Program-made: the position numbers and the translations under genes | Source of the DNA: UBA5399 sp964464145 | GTDB taxonomy: Bacteria > Bacillota > Clostridia > Christensenellales > Christensenellaceae | Length of the DNA: 54,159 nucleotides | NCBI GenBank assembly: GCA_964464145.1 | Contig: CAYXFB010000011.1 | Coordinates: 1 to 54,159, forward strand | Direction: 5' to 3' | Shown: positions 39,174 to 46,429 of the stretch, piece by piece | How the letters are laid out: every line of letters starts with the position of its first letter | How positions within the stretch are numbered: the first letter of the stretch is position 1 | The notes under the pieces: model-generated | Seen by the model: only the letters and a program-made list of their open reading frames with translations | What the model was told of the DNA's origin: nothing | Databases searched by the model: none

Positions 39174-40664
39174 ATGTCTTTTGATTGGGGCGTCGTGGGC
39201 GCTTTTATTGGGTATTTCATATTTGTCTTGCTTATCGGCGTATATTTTTACAGAAAATCTTCTAATATAGAGGATTACATGCTGGGCGGGCGAGAGCTGA
39301 ACCCCGCCGTGGTAGCGCTTTCCGCGCAGGCCTCTGACATGAGCGGCTGGCTTTTAATGGGTCTGCCGGGCGCGCTGTACCTCTCGGGCATGAGCGAGAT
39401 GTGGATAGGCGTGGGTCTGGCCGTGGGCTCTTATTGCAGCTGGCTGATTGTGGCCAAGCGGCTGCGGCAGTATTCCTACATTTCGGGCAACTCCATAACG
39501 ATCCCGCAATTTTTTGAAAATAGATTCAGAGACGATAAGGGCGTACTGCGTTTCATAAGCTCGGCCGTTATACTAGTGTTTTTCACATTTTACGTCGTAT
39601 CCGGCTTTGTTGCGGGAGGCACGGTGTTCACCACCGTTTTCCCGGGCATGGATTACACCGTTGCAATGATAGCGTGCGCGGCAGTAATAATAGTTTACAC
39701 GTTCATGGGCGGCTTTAAGGCGGTGAGCTGGACGGACTTTTTTCAGGGCATGCTCATGCTGGTAGCCATATTCGTAGTGCCGCTGGCAGCTATGGGCAAG
39801 CTGGGCGGAATCGAAGAGGTGGCCGCCAAGGCGAACGCGATAGCGCCCGGCTTCCTGGACCCCTTCACAAATACGGACGGCAGTCCGCTCAACCCCATGT
39901 CGCTCATATCTAATCTGGCCTGGGGTCTCGGCTATTTCGGTATGCCGCACATCATAATTCGTTACATGGCAATCAAAAAACCGGCGATGATAAAAACCTC
40001 GCGCCGCATAGCCACCGGCTGGATAATACTGGCGCTGGCGGGCGCCATAATGGTTGGCATAGCGGGTCGCGTGTATCTGGATGGTATGTTCACGGATGCG
40101 GCGGGCGCGCAGACTATATTCCTGGTGATGGCGGGCAACCTTTTTGTTCCCGTGGTGGCGGGCATACTGCTCTCCGCCATACTGGCTGCCGTAATGAGCA
40201 CGGCGGATTCGCAGCTTTTGGTGGCCTCATCTGCCATAACGGCGGATATTTACGGCAAGCTGGCCAAAAACAAGCCGTCTGAAAAGAAGCTTATGTGGAT
40301 AGGCCGCGTGGGCGTTATAGTGATAGCGGTGATCGCCGCGATATTGGCGCGCGACCCGCAGACATCCATAATGTCGGTGGTGTCCTTCGCATGGGCGGGC
40401 TTTGGTTCCTCCTTCGGGCCTATAATACTGCTGGCGCTTTTCTGGAAGCGCACCACCAAAAATGGTGCTCTGGCAGGCATGGCCTGCGGCTTCATAATGT
40501 CCATAGTGTGGAATCAGTTCTTCGCGGCCTCTACAGGGCTTTATGAGATGGTGCCGGCGTTTGCGCTGGGTCTCGTTGTGTGCATAGTTGTGAGCCTGAT
40601 GGGCAAGGAGCCTGCGGAGGAGATACAGCTAGAGTTTGAGGCGGCCAAGACGGTGGAGGATTGA
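39174..40664 (+). CDS. putP: Sodium:solute symporter, proline-permease type
   Basis: 496 residues from the ATG at 39174 (GGGAGGG 6 bases upstream). About 13 membrane segments of the SSS family. Family marks: GGRELNPAVVALSAQASDMSGWLLMGLPGALYLSG (first helices, sodium/substrate site), YTFMGGFKAVSWTDFFQG, GYFGMPHIIIRYMAIK, and ILLSAILAAVMSTADSQLLVASSAITADIY (second sodium-site helix). The spacing matches PutP; proline is the likely substrate but others are possible. Monocistronic, followed by a terminator. Confidence 0.9.
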   Translation: MSFDWGVVGAFIGYFIFVLLIGVYFYRKSSNIEDYMLGGRELNPAVVALSAQASDMSGWLLMGLPGALYLSGMSEMWIGVGLAVGSYCSWLIVAKRLRQYSYISGNSITIPQFFENRFRDDKGVLRFISSAVILVFFTFYVVSGFVAGGTVFTTVFPGMDYTVAMIACAAVIIVYTFMGGFKAVSWTDFFQGMLMLVAIFVVPLAAMGKLGGIEEVAAKANAIAPGFLDPFTNTDGSPLNPMSLISNLAWGLGYFGMPHIIIRYMAIKKPAMIKTSRRIATGWIILALAGAIMVGIAGRVYLDGMFTDAAGAQTIFLVMAGNLFVPVVAGILLSAILAAVMSTADSQLLVASSAITADIYGKLAKNKPSEKKLMWIGRVGVIVIAVIAAILARDPQTSIMSVVSFAWAGFGSSFGPIILLALFWKRTTKNGALAGMACGFIMSIVWNQFFAASTGLYEMVPAFALGLVVCIVVSLMGKEPAEEIQLEFEAAKTVED

Positions 40665-40700
40665 GGCCGGAGGCCACATCTAAAGTATTTGAACAACGCG

Positions 40701-40730
40701 GGATCGGCATAAGCTTGCCGATCCTGTTTT
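40701..40730 (+). terminator. Terminator of the symporter gene
   Basis: GGATCGGCA pairs perfectly with TGCCGATCC (9 bp) around TAAGCT, followed by TGTTTTAGTTT. Confidence 0.85.
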
Positions 40731-40766
40731 AGTTTAAGGGGCATTAGTATTTGGAAGAGGCGGGAA

Positions 40767-41192
40767 TTAGATATCCCCGCCGTGCTCGTATATCTCCATT
40801 TCGCTGCGGCGTACGGATAGATCCCTGTTTATTTCCTCTATGTCATGCTGCAGGCGCACTATGCCTATGAGGCAGGCGGTGGCGAACACGGCGGCCGTTA
40901 TGCCCACCGTGAGCCAGGGCGAGGTGGTAAAGAACCAGCCGGATATCTGGCCGGTGGCCAGTATGATGCCCTCCACAAAGCCAAATTCAACAAGTACCTC
41001 AAGCAGCAGATGCCGAAAGGATATTTGCCGTATGGCGTATAGCCCCAGATGTATGACGGCGTTTGCCGCCACCGAGGGCAGTATGGAGATCATCTTCACG
41101 CTGTCATCACCTGTGGCAATGCCAACCAGCGTGATAAGTATTATTGTTATGGCCGTCGTGGCCAGAAAATTTTTGAACCATTCCTTAACCAT
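40767..41192 (-). CDS. DUF3021 membrane protein
   Basis: 141 residues with four predicted membrane segments (about 8-27, 37-55, 72-92, 98-117) and a charged C-terminal tail (LQHDIEEINRDLSVRRSEMEIYEHG). DUF3021 proteins are typically encoded beside a LytTR-domain regulator, as here with a 4-base gap, and are thought to restrain or modulate that regulator from the membrane. Function is inferred from this pairing. Confidence 0.82.
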   Translation of the reverse strand: MVKEWFKNFLATTAITIILITLVGIATGDDSVKMISILPSVAANAVIHLGLYAIRQISFRHLLLEVLVEFGFVEGIILATGQISGWFFTTSPWLTVGITAAVFATACLIGIVRLQHDIEEINRDLSVRRSEMEIYEHGGDI

Positions 41193-41196
41193 GAGC

Positions 41197-41637
41197 CTAT
41201 CTCTCCTTGACCGCTTTTTTCAAGTCCGGTATGAACCTGCGCGACACCCACACACGCTCTCCGTTGGTGAGCAGCGCCTCCATGCGGCTGTTCGTGAGCG
41301 AACGCACGCTTTTCAGCATGTTTATATTCAGAACGCAGGATTTGCTGACCTGCACAAAACCGTAGCGGGCGAGGCGTTCGGTAAGCATATACAGCCTTTC
41401 CTCCACACGGTAAACGGCGCTTTGGCAATAGGCGAAGGTTTTTTTGTCCACGCTTTCGAAATAATATATCTCGGAGACGGCGAGCCGAACCTCCTCCTCC
41501 GCAGAAAAGGCCTGAACGGTTTCGCCGCAGGAGCGCACCGCGCGCACCAGCCTGCCCAGCATGAGGTTTTTTTCTGCATAGCGTATATGTACGGATATGT
41601 CCTTCGCCGTTTTGTCCTGTTCCAGCCTTAGCCGCAT
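41197..41637 (-). CDS. LytTR-family DNA-binding regulator
   Basis: 146 residues. No receiver domain; the N-terminal third is a short helical region, the C-terminal part (about 52-146) is a LytTR domain: SEIYYFESVDKKTFAYCQSAVYRVEERLYMLTERLARYGFVQVSKSCVLNINMLKSV and the final RVWVSRRFIPDLKKAV. Such stand-alone LytTR/DUF3021 pairs commonly regulate their own operon and adjacent membrane or peptide functions. GGGAGG 5 bases before the ATG. Downstream of the CPBP protease gene on the same strand. Confidence 0.88.
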   Translation of the reverse strand: MRLRLEQDKTAKDISVHIRYAEKNLMLGRLVRAVRSCGETVQAFSAEEEVRLAVSEIYYFESVDKKTFAYCQSAVYRVEERLYMLTERLARYGFVQVSKSCVLNINMLKSVRSLTNSRMEALLTNGERVWVSRRFIPDLKKAVKER

Positions 41638-41703
41638 CTTGGCCTCCCGCGTTTTATTCCAATGCAGATATTATACACAAAAACGCGGTTTTTTCATACC
41701 GTT

Positions 41704-42672
41704 TCAGCCGGGCTTGGGCGAAACGGTTTTTCCGCCGCGCCATTTCACGTAGGCTATCAAAACGATGGCGAAGGATATGGCCTGCGCCACGGATATGCGG
41801 AGCGATTGCAGCATATCGTCTCCCGAGGGCGCGGAGGTGTGCAACAGGTTCACTATGCAATTATTTACGAAATGAACTGCCATGGGCGTCCACAGCCCGC
41901 CCGTCATCTTGGCCAGCAGACCAAGCTGGAAGCCCATTAAAAACGAGGTCACCACATATACCGCGCCCGAGGCGAACGCGCCTCCGGCGGACATGGCTCC
42001 GTCCGCGTAGCTGCGTATGGGCAGCGCTATGTGCCACAGACCGAATAGCAGCGAAGCAATGGCGTTTGCCGCGAGGAAGGGAAACCTTTTTTCCGCCAGC
42101 TTGGTGAAGAGGCCACGGAATATTCCCTCCTCCATCACCACGTTCAATATGTTGAAAACAACGCACAGCATCACCGTGAAAAATGTGGTCTCACCGCGAA
42201 TGCTACCATCCAGCGCGTAGGCGGAAACGTAAAAGCTCAGCGAGGGCAGCTCGCCCGTGGCGGATATGGCGATACATTCGGTCACATAGGCCAGCGCGAA
42301 AACGCTAAGCCCTAGCGCCAAGCCAATGAGCGTGCCGCGCAATGAACCGCGCCGTGAAAGGCCGATGTCTGCCCAGCCAAAGCCCACATAGCGCATTGCC
42401 AAAACCAGTATCACAACTCCGGCCAGCTTTTGTATGAAGGCCTCGCCCCAAAAGCTTTGGTCTGTGCGCAGCAGCATAAGCTCCACCATGCGTATGGCGT
42501 AGCAGACTATGTACACCGTGAATATGACGGCGAAGGGTTTTAGGTTTTTTCTCATGTATATACTCCCTTTGATTTTTTGGAGTATATACTGAGAGGCAAG
42601 CGTGATGATGCGAATAGCATAACAAACTGCGTATACCGCGAATATCACGGCGAAGGGTCTCAATTTTTTCAT
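41704..42672 (-). CDS. CPBP family intramembrane metalloprotease with duplicated N-terminus
   Basis: 322 residues from 42672, or 283 from an internal ATG at 42555 with an equally good ribosome site. Membrane protein with about eight segments. Abi/CPBP motifs are complete: MEEGIFRGLF (EExxxR), FGLWH and HFVNN, the metal site of this Rce1-like family. Residues 1-39 repeat residues 40-78 (MKKLRPFAVIFAVYAVCYAIR versus MRKNLKPFAVIFTVYIVCYAIR), produced by an in-frame 117-base tandem duplication that also copied the promoter/ribosome-site palindrome. The ancestral start is therefore probably 42555. Substrate unknown; Firmicute relatives include bacteriocin-immunity proteins. Confidence 0.85.
   Translation of the reverse strand: MKKLRPFAVIFAVYAVCYAIRIITLASQYILQKIKGSIYMRKNLKPFAVIFTVYIVCYAIRMVELMLLRTDQSFWGEAFIQKLAGVVILVLAMRYVGFGWADIGLSRRGSLRGTLIGLALGLSVFALAYVTECIAISATGELPSLSFYVSAYALDGSIRGETTFFTVMLCVVFNILNVVMEEGIFRGLFTKLAEKRFPFLAANAIASLLFGLWHIALPIRSYADGAMSAGGAFASGAVYVVTSFLMGFQLGLLAKMTGGLWTPMAVHFVNNCIVNLLHTSAPSGDDMLQSLRISVAQAISFAIVLIAYVKWRGGKTVSPKPG
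42556..42589 (-). promoter_or_regulatory. Inverted repeat enclosing the internal ribosome site
   Basis: Perfect 11-bp arms GTATATACTCC and GGAGTATATAC, 12 bases apart, ending at the internal ATG (42555). In mRNA the GGAG Shine-Dalgarno would be paired with CTCC, hiding it. Second copy of the element at 42673. Confidence 0.7.
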
Positions 42673-42724
42673 GTATATACTCCCCTTGGTCTTGGAGTAT
42701 ATATTGACAGGACGGCTCGCGCAA
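42673..42724 (-). promoter_or_regulatory. CPBP promoter and ribosome-site palindrome (outer copy)
   Basis: Minus-strand TTGCGC, 17-base spacer, TATACT (42696-42724). The -10 box is part of the palindrome GTATATACTCC / GGAGTATATA (42673-42703) whose other arm is the Shine-Dalgarno of the start at 42672. Transcripts from this promoter would start inside the loop and leave this ribosome site open, but longer transcripts from queA would fold it shut. Confidence 0.55.
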
Positions 42725-42779
42725 TGGATGCGCCACCAAGATGCAACTCGCCGCTACTGAGATGCAATTTTTACGGGGT

Positions 42780-43802
42780 TTAGTAAATGAACATAGCGTC
42801 CCCGAAGCTGAAAAAGCGATATTGCTCATCCACGGCTTTTTTGTATAGAGCGAGAGTCTCCTCCCGTCCGGCAAAGGCCGAAACCAGCATAAGAAGCGTG
42901 GATTTGGGCAAATGAAAATTGGTGATCATACCATCTATGGCTTTAAACTTGTAGCCGGGATATATGAAAATATCCGTATCGCCACTGCCCGCGCGCAGTT
43001 TGCCAAAAACATCACTGGCGCTCTCCAACGTGCGCACGGCCGTGGTGCCCACGGCGATCACGCGGCGGCCATCCTTCTTGGCCTCGTTTATCTGCGCTGC
43101 CGTCTCGCCCGAAACCTCGTAATATTCGGAGTGCATAACGTGATCCTCCACGCGCTCCTCCTTCATGGGTCGGAAGGTGCCCAGCCCCACGTGCAGCAGT
43201 ATGCGCGCGGTGCCTATGCCGTTCTCCTCTAGGGATTTCAGCAGCTCGGGCGTGAAGTGCAGCCCGGCGGTGGGTGCCGCGGCGCTGCCGTCCGTTTTGG
43301 CGTACACCGTTTGGTAGCGGGAGGCGTCCTCCAGCTTTTCCGTTATGTAGGGGGGGAGGGGCGTGTTGCCGTGCTGCTCTAGCTGCCGCTCAAATACGCC
43401 CTCATACTCGAACTCCACGCGGCACACGCCGCCCAAAAGCTTTTCTATGAGCTTGGCGGAAAGCCCGGGCGCGAAATCCACATAGCCGCCCGGCTTGAGC
43501 CGTTTTCCCGGCTTCATTATTACCTCCCACTCTGTGAGGGAGAGCCGCTTTAGCAGCAAAAACTCGAAAGGCGTAACGCCGCCCCGCTTTGTGCCGAACA
43601 GGCGCGCGGGTATAACCCTTGTTTCGTTCAACACCAGTAGATCGCCGGGCTCCAAAAAGTCACCGATGCTGGAAAAACGGCTGTGCGTTATATCGCCGGT
43701 TTCGCGGTCGAACACCAGCAGCCGCGAGCTGTCCCTCGGTTCGGCCGGGGTCTGCGCTATCAGCTCCTCGGGCAGGTAGTAGTCAAAATCACTGGTTTTC
43801 AT
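42780..43802 (-). CDS. queA: S-adenosylmethionine:tRNA ribosyltransferase-isomerase
   Basis: 340 residues. Transfers and isomerises the ribose of SAM onto preQ1-tRNA to give epoxyqueuosine. Family blocks: DFDYYLPEELIAQTPAEPRDSSRLLV, GDLLVLNETRVIPARLFG, TAGLHFTPELL, VGLGTFRPMKEERVEDHVMHSEYYEV and GMITNFHLPKSTLLMLVSAFAG. Overlaps the ruvB stop by 4 bases (ATGA). Functional partner of tgt (35707), here on the opposite strand in the ruv operon, a common arrangement. Confidence 0.97.
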   Translation of the reverse strand: MKTSDFDYYLPEELIAQTPAEPRDSSRLLVFDRETGDITHSRFSSIGDFLEPGDLLVLNETRVIPARLFGTKRGGVTPFEFLLLKRLSLTEWEVIMKPGKRLKPGGYVDFAPGLSAKLIEKLLGGVCRVEFEYEGVFERQLEQHGNTPLPPYITEKLEDASRYQTVYAKTDGSAAAPTAGLHFTPELLKSLEENGIGTARILLHVGLGTFRPMKEERVEDHVMHSEYYEVSGETAAQINEAKKDGRRVIAVGTTAVRTLESASDVFGKLRAGSGDTDIFIYPGYKFKAIDGMITNFHLPKSTLLMLVSAFAGREETLALYKKAVDEQYRFFSFGDAMFIY

Positions 43803-44839
43803 CTATCGAACAATCCTATCTGGCCGGCTTTGCCGTCCTCGGGCGGACGCATACCCAAATAGCGGTAGGCGTTGGGCGTGGCTATCCTGCCGCGCGGGGT
43901 GCGCTGTATGAAGCCCAGCTGCAGCAAAAAAGGCTCTATTACGTCCTCTATGGTGCCGGATTCCTCGCCCGTGGTGGCGGAAAGCGTATCCAGCCCCACC
44001 GGCCCGCCGGAAAACTTTTCTATTATGGCAAGCAGTATCACCCTGTCCGCGTTATCAAGCCCCACGTCGTCAACTTCCATAAGCTCCAGCCCCTTGTCCG
44101 CCGCCTCCTTGGTGATGATGCCGTCGCAGCGCACCTCGGCGTAATCGCGCACGCGCTTTAAAAGGCGGTTGGCCACACGCGGTGTCCCGCGCGAACGCCG
44201 CGCGATCTCCTCCGCGCCGTATTCGTCTATAGCCATGTCCAGTATACGCGCCGAACGTTTTACTATGGTGGTGAGCTCGTCGGTGTTGTACATTTCAAGG
44301 CGGTTTATAACGCCGAAGCGATCGCGCAGCGGCGAGGTGAGCATGCCCGCGCGCGTGGTTGCGCCCACCAGCGTGAAGTGCGGCAGGTCTATTCGCATTG
44401 AGCGGGCGGACGGCCCCTTGCCGAGGATTATGTCCAGCGCGTAGTCCTCCATCGCGGGGTATAAAACCTCCTCCACGCTGGCGTTCATGCGGTGTATCTC
44501 GTCTATGAAGAGCACGTCCTTATCCGAAAGATTGGTAAGAAGCGCGGCAAGATCGCCCGGACGCTCTATGGCGGGCCCGGAGGTTATGCGTATGTTCACA
44601 TTCATCTCGGAGGCTATAATGTGCGCCAGCGTGGTTTTGCCCAGGCCGGGAGGGCCGTACAAAAGCACGTGATCCAGCGCCTCACCGCGCTTTACCGCCG
44701 CCTCAATGAATATGCGCATCTTTTCCTTGACTTTTTCCTGACCTATATATTCCTCCAGCTTTTGCGGCCGCAGAGTTTTTTCGCTTTCCGCGTCCTCGGC
44801 CATCTTCATGCCGGAAATTATACGTGATTCCTCGTCCAT
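43799..44839 (-). CDS. ruvB: Holliday junction branch-migration ATPase RuvB
   Basis: 346 residues. AAA+ motor: RPQKLEEYIGQEKVKEKM, Walker A YGPPGLGKTT, Walker B VLFIDEIHRM, sensor LVGATTRAG, arginine finger LRDRFG, and the C-terminal winged helix (GLDTLSATTGEESGTIEDVIEPFLLQLGFIQRTPRGR). AAGGGGG 7 bases before the ATG. Separated from ruvA by a MITE-like repeat of about 110 bases, so part of the operon readthrough must cross it. Confidence 0.97.
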   Translation of the reverse strand: MDEESRIISGMKMAEDAESEKTLRPQKLEEYIGQEKVKEKMRIFIEAAVKRGEALDHVLLYGPPGLGKTTLAHIIASEMNVNIRITSGPAIERPGDLAALLTNLSDKDVLFIDEIHRMNASVEEVLYPAMEDYALDIILGKGPSARSMRIDLPHFTLVGATTRAGMLTSPLRDRFGVINRLEMYNTDELTTIVKRSARILDMAIDEYGAEEIARRSRGTPRVANRLLKRVRDYAEVRCDGIITKEAADKGLELMEVDDVGLDNADRVILLAIIEKFSGGPVGLDTLSATTGEESGTIEDVIEPFLLQLGFIQRTPRGRIATPNAYRYLGMRPPEDGKAGQIGLFDR

Positions 44840-44859
44840 AAAATCCCCCTTGAAAGTGC

Positions 44860-44970
44860 AATTAAAAATTAAGAATTAATAATGCAGAATGAATATATCG
44901 CCTGCGGCGATGATAAAATTAATAAAGCTACCGTCCTTAATTCTTAATTCTGCATTCTTAATTATTAATT
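44860..44970. repeat. MITE-like repeat, family B, copy 2
   Basis: AATTAAAAATTAAGAATTAA at one end and the near-complement CTTAATTCTTAATTCTGCAT at the other, around the hairpin ATCGCC-TGC-GGCGAT. Related to the copy at 35561. It lies between ruvA and ruvB. Confidence 0.75.
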
Positions 44971-45011
44971 GGCGAATGGTGTAGCGCGTTTCGCGCGCTA
45001 TCCCATTCGCC
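44971..45011 (-). promoter_or_regulatory. Large hairpin over the ruvA stop codon
   Basis: GGCGAATGG pairs with CCATTCGCC (9 bp) and an inner TAGCGCG pairs with CGCGCTA-like sequence; the ruvA TAG stop lies inside. It abuts the MITE-like repeat and could be its outer end or an mRNA-stabilising/processing structure; no T run follows. Confidence 0.45.
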
Positions 45012-45588
45012 GTAGTGCTAAGGATACCAGTTCCTCGGCCGTGTCGCCCAGGTTTTTTACTGCCGCTATGGCGTTCATGGCCTCCTGCCGGTTGTAGCCA
45101 AGGCCAACCAGAGCGGCTGCCGCGTCCGCCGCCGCGTCCGTTGTGCCCGCGAAGGCGGGTACGTCCGCGTCCGTGCCTATGGCTTCTGAGAAGTCAACCT
45201 TTTCCTTGAGCTCAAGCACGAGGCGCTGCGCCGTTTTTTTGCCTATGCCCTGCGCCACAGTGAAGGCTTTGTCGTCGTTCGATATTATTGCCGCGGCAAT
45301 ATCGTTCACGCGCAGCGCGGAAAGTATGGATATGGCCGCCTTGGGCCCCACTCCGCTTATGCTTATTAGCTTTTCAAACATGCTGCGCTGCTCCTTTTGG
45401 TGGAAGCCGTACAGTGTAAATTCATCCTCCGCCACCTTCAAATAGGTGTGGATCGTGGCCTCTTCGCCCGTCTTTACCGTATTCAGCGTGAAGCTGTCCG
45501 CAAAAACCTTGTAGCCCACGCCGCCCACGTCCACCACGAGGTAATTCGTATCGCGGTGCGCTATTTTGCCCTTCAAATATTCGTACAT
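44998..45588 (-). CDS. ruvA: Holliday junction DNA helicase subunit RuvA
   Basis: 196 residues from the ATG at 45588 (GAGG 8 bases upstream, start overlapping the ruvC stop as TAATG). Domain I OB fold (MYEYLKGKIAHRDTNYLVVDVGGVGYKVF), domain II with two helix-hairpin-helix motifs (LISISGVGPKAAISIL, VAQGIGKKTAQRLVLELK), acidic linker, and domain III that contacts RuvB (ALVGLGYNRQEAMNAIAAV). Full length. Confidence 0.95.
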   Translation of the reverse strand: MYEYLKGKIAHRDTNYLVVDVGGVGYKVFADSFTLNTVKTGEEATIHTYLKVAEDEFTLYGFHQKEQRSMFEKLISISGVGPKAAISILSALRVNDIAAAIISNDDKAFTVAQGIGKKTAQRLVLELKEKVDFSEAIGTDADVPAFAGTTDAAADAAAALVGLGYNRQEAMNAIAAVKNLGDTAEELVSLALRRMG

Positions 45589-46091
45589 TATTTCATCCTC
45601 GTGTTCAGTATTCCCGCCGTGCGCGCGCTGTGCGCGTGGCATATCGCCACGGCCACGGCGTCTGCTGCGTCGTCCGGCTGGGGTATCTCCTTTAGCCCAA
45701 GCAGCGTTTTCACCATCATCTGCACCTGGTTTTTATCCGCCCTGCCGTAGCCCACCACCGCCTGCTTCACCTGAAGCGGCGTGTATTCGAAAAGCTCCTC
45801 CGACTTTAGGCGGGCGGCCACCACAGCCGCGCCGCGCGCCTGCGCCACGTTTATTGCCGTCTTTACGTTTTTGTTGAAAAACAGCTCCTCAAAGGCTATG
45901 CAGTCCGGCTTGTACGTGTCTATAAGCTGCTCCATGCCGCGCGCTATCTGCACCAGCCGCTTGGGCAGCTCCACGCCCGCCGCTGTGAGTATGGTTCCGT
46001 AGTCTATCAATTTCAGCCGCACCCGCTCGTCGCAATCCACCACGCCGTAGCCCACCGTGGCGAGGCCGGGGTCTATTCCTAAAACAATCAT
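45588..46091 (-). CDS. ruvC: Crossover junction endodeoxyribonuclease RuvC
   Basis: 167 residues. RNase H-fold resolvase with catalytic acids in IVLGIDPGLATVGYG (Asp7), IAFEELFF (Glu) and DDAADAVAVAICHAH (two Asp). Cuts Holliday junctions with RuvAB, encoded directly downstream. First gene of ruvC-ruvA-ruvB-queA; GGGAT is the only ribosome-site-like sequence. A family-A MITE-like repeat begins about 40 bases upstream. Confidence 0.95.
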   Translation of the reverse strand: MIVLGIDPGLATVGYGVVDCDERVRLKLIDYGTILTAAGVELPKRLVQIARGMEQLIDTYKPDCIAFEELFFNKNVKTAINVAQARGAAVVAARLKSEELFEYTPLQVKQAVVGYGRADKNQVQMMVKTLLGLKEIPQPDDAADAVAVAICHAHSARTAGILNTRMK

Positions 46092-46131
46092 GTCATTATC
46101 CCATTCGCTAAAAATACTTCTACCATTATAT

Positions 46132-46273
46132 ATTATACTTGTTCCATTTAAAAAACGCTATGCGTTTTTTAAAGCGCGCAGCGCGTTTGGAACTGCATGA
46201 GACGTGCCACGTAGTGGCGGGGCGCAAAGCGACCCATTCCAAATTAATGATTTTAATTTGGAATTAGTATTAA
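46132..46273 (-). repeat. MITE-like repeat, family A, copy 2
   Basis: On the minus strand it starts TAATACTAATTCCAAATTA and ends ATGGAACAAGTATAA. Shares terminal and internal blocks (GTCTCATGCA, TTCCAAACGCGCT, GTTTTTTAAATGGAA) with copy 1 at 38928 but has a different middle hairpin (GCCACTACGTGGC). Occupies much of the ruvC-argG intergenic region. Confidence 0.8.
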
Positions 46274-46362
46274 AAGGCGGCATTTATCAATTTATGAGAA
46301 CGCCTTATTGCCGTTGCTATGCGCGCTCTTCTGATATATAATCATAACGTAGAAAAATAATG

Positions 46363-46392
46363 CTTGCATAAATATACAAATAGACGTATAAT
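46363..46392 (+). promoter_or_regulatory. argG promoter with ARG-box-like operator
   Basis: TTGCAT, 17-base spacer, TATAAT. The -35 region is part of TTGCATAAATATACAAA, which matches the ArgR consensus TGNATWWWWATNCA with symmetric half sites. Repression of argG by ArgR with arginine is therefore likely; ArgR itself is not in the window. Confidence 0.6.
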
Positions 46393-46429
46393 TATAACAA
46401 GAATGAAACGTATCGGGAGGAGAAATTTT

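Larger units (their letters stand above)
42556..42789 (-). repeat. 117-bp in-frame tandem duplication at the CPBP gene start
   Basis: The segment 42556-42672 (leader palindrome of the internal start preceded by 39 codons) is a diverged copy, about 80% identical, of the leader plus first codons on either side of it. Both copies carry the GTATATACTCC palindrome directly in front of an ATG. The period is a multiple of three, so the frame stays open across the joint. The outer limit toward 42789 is uncertain. Confidence 0.6.
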
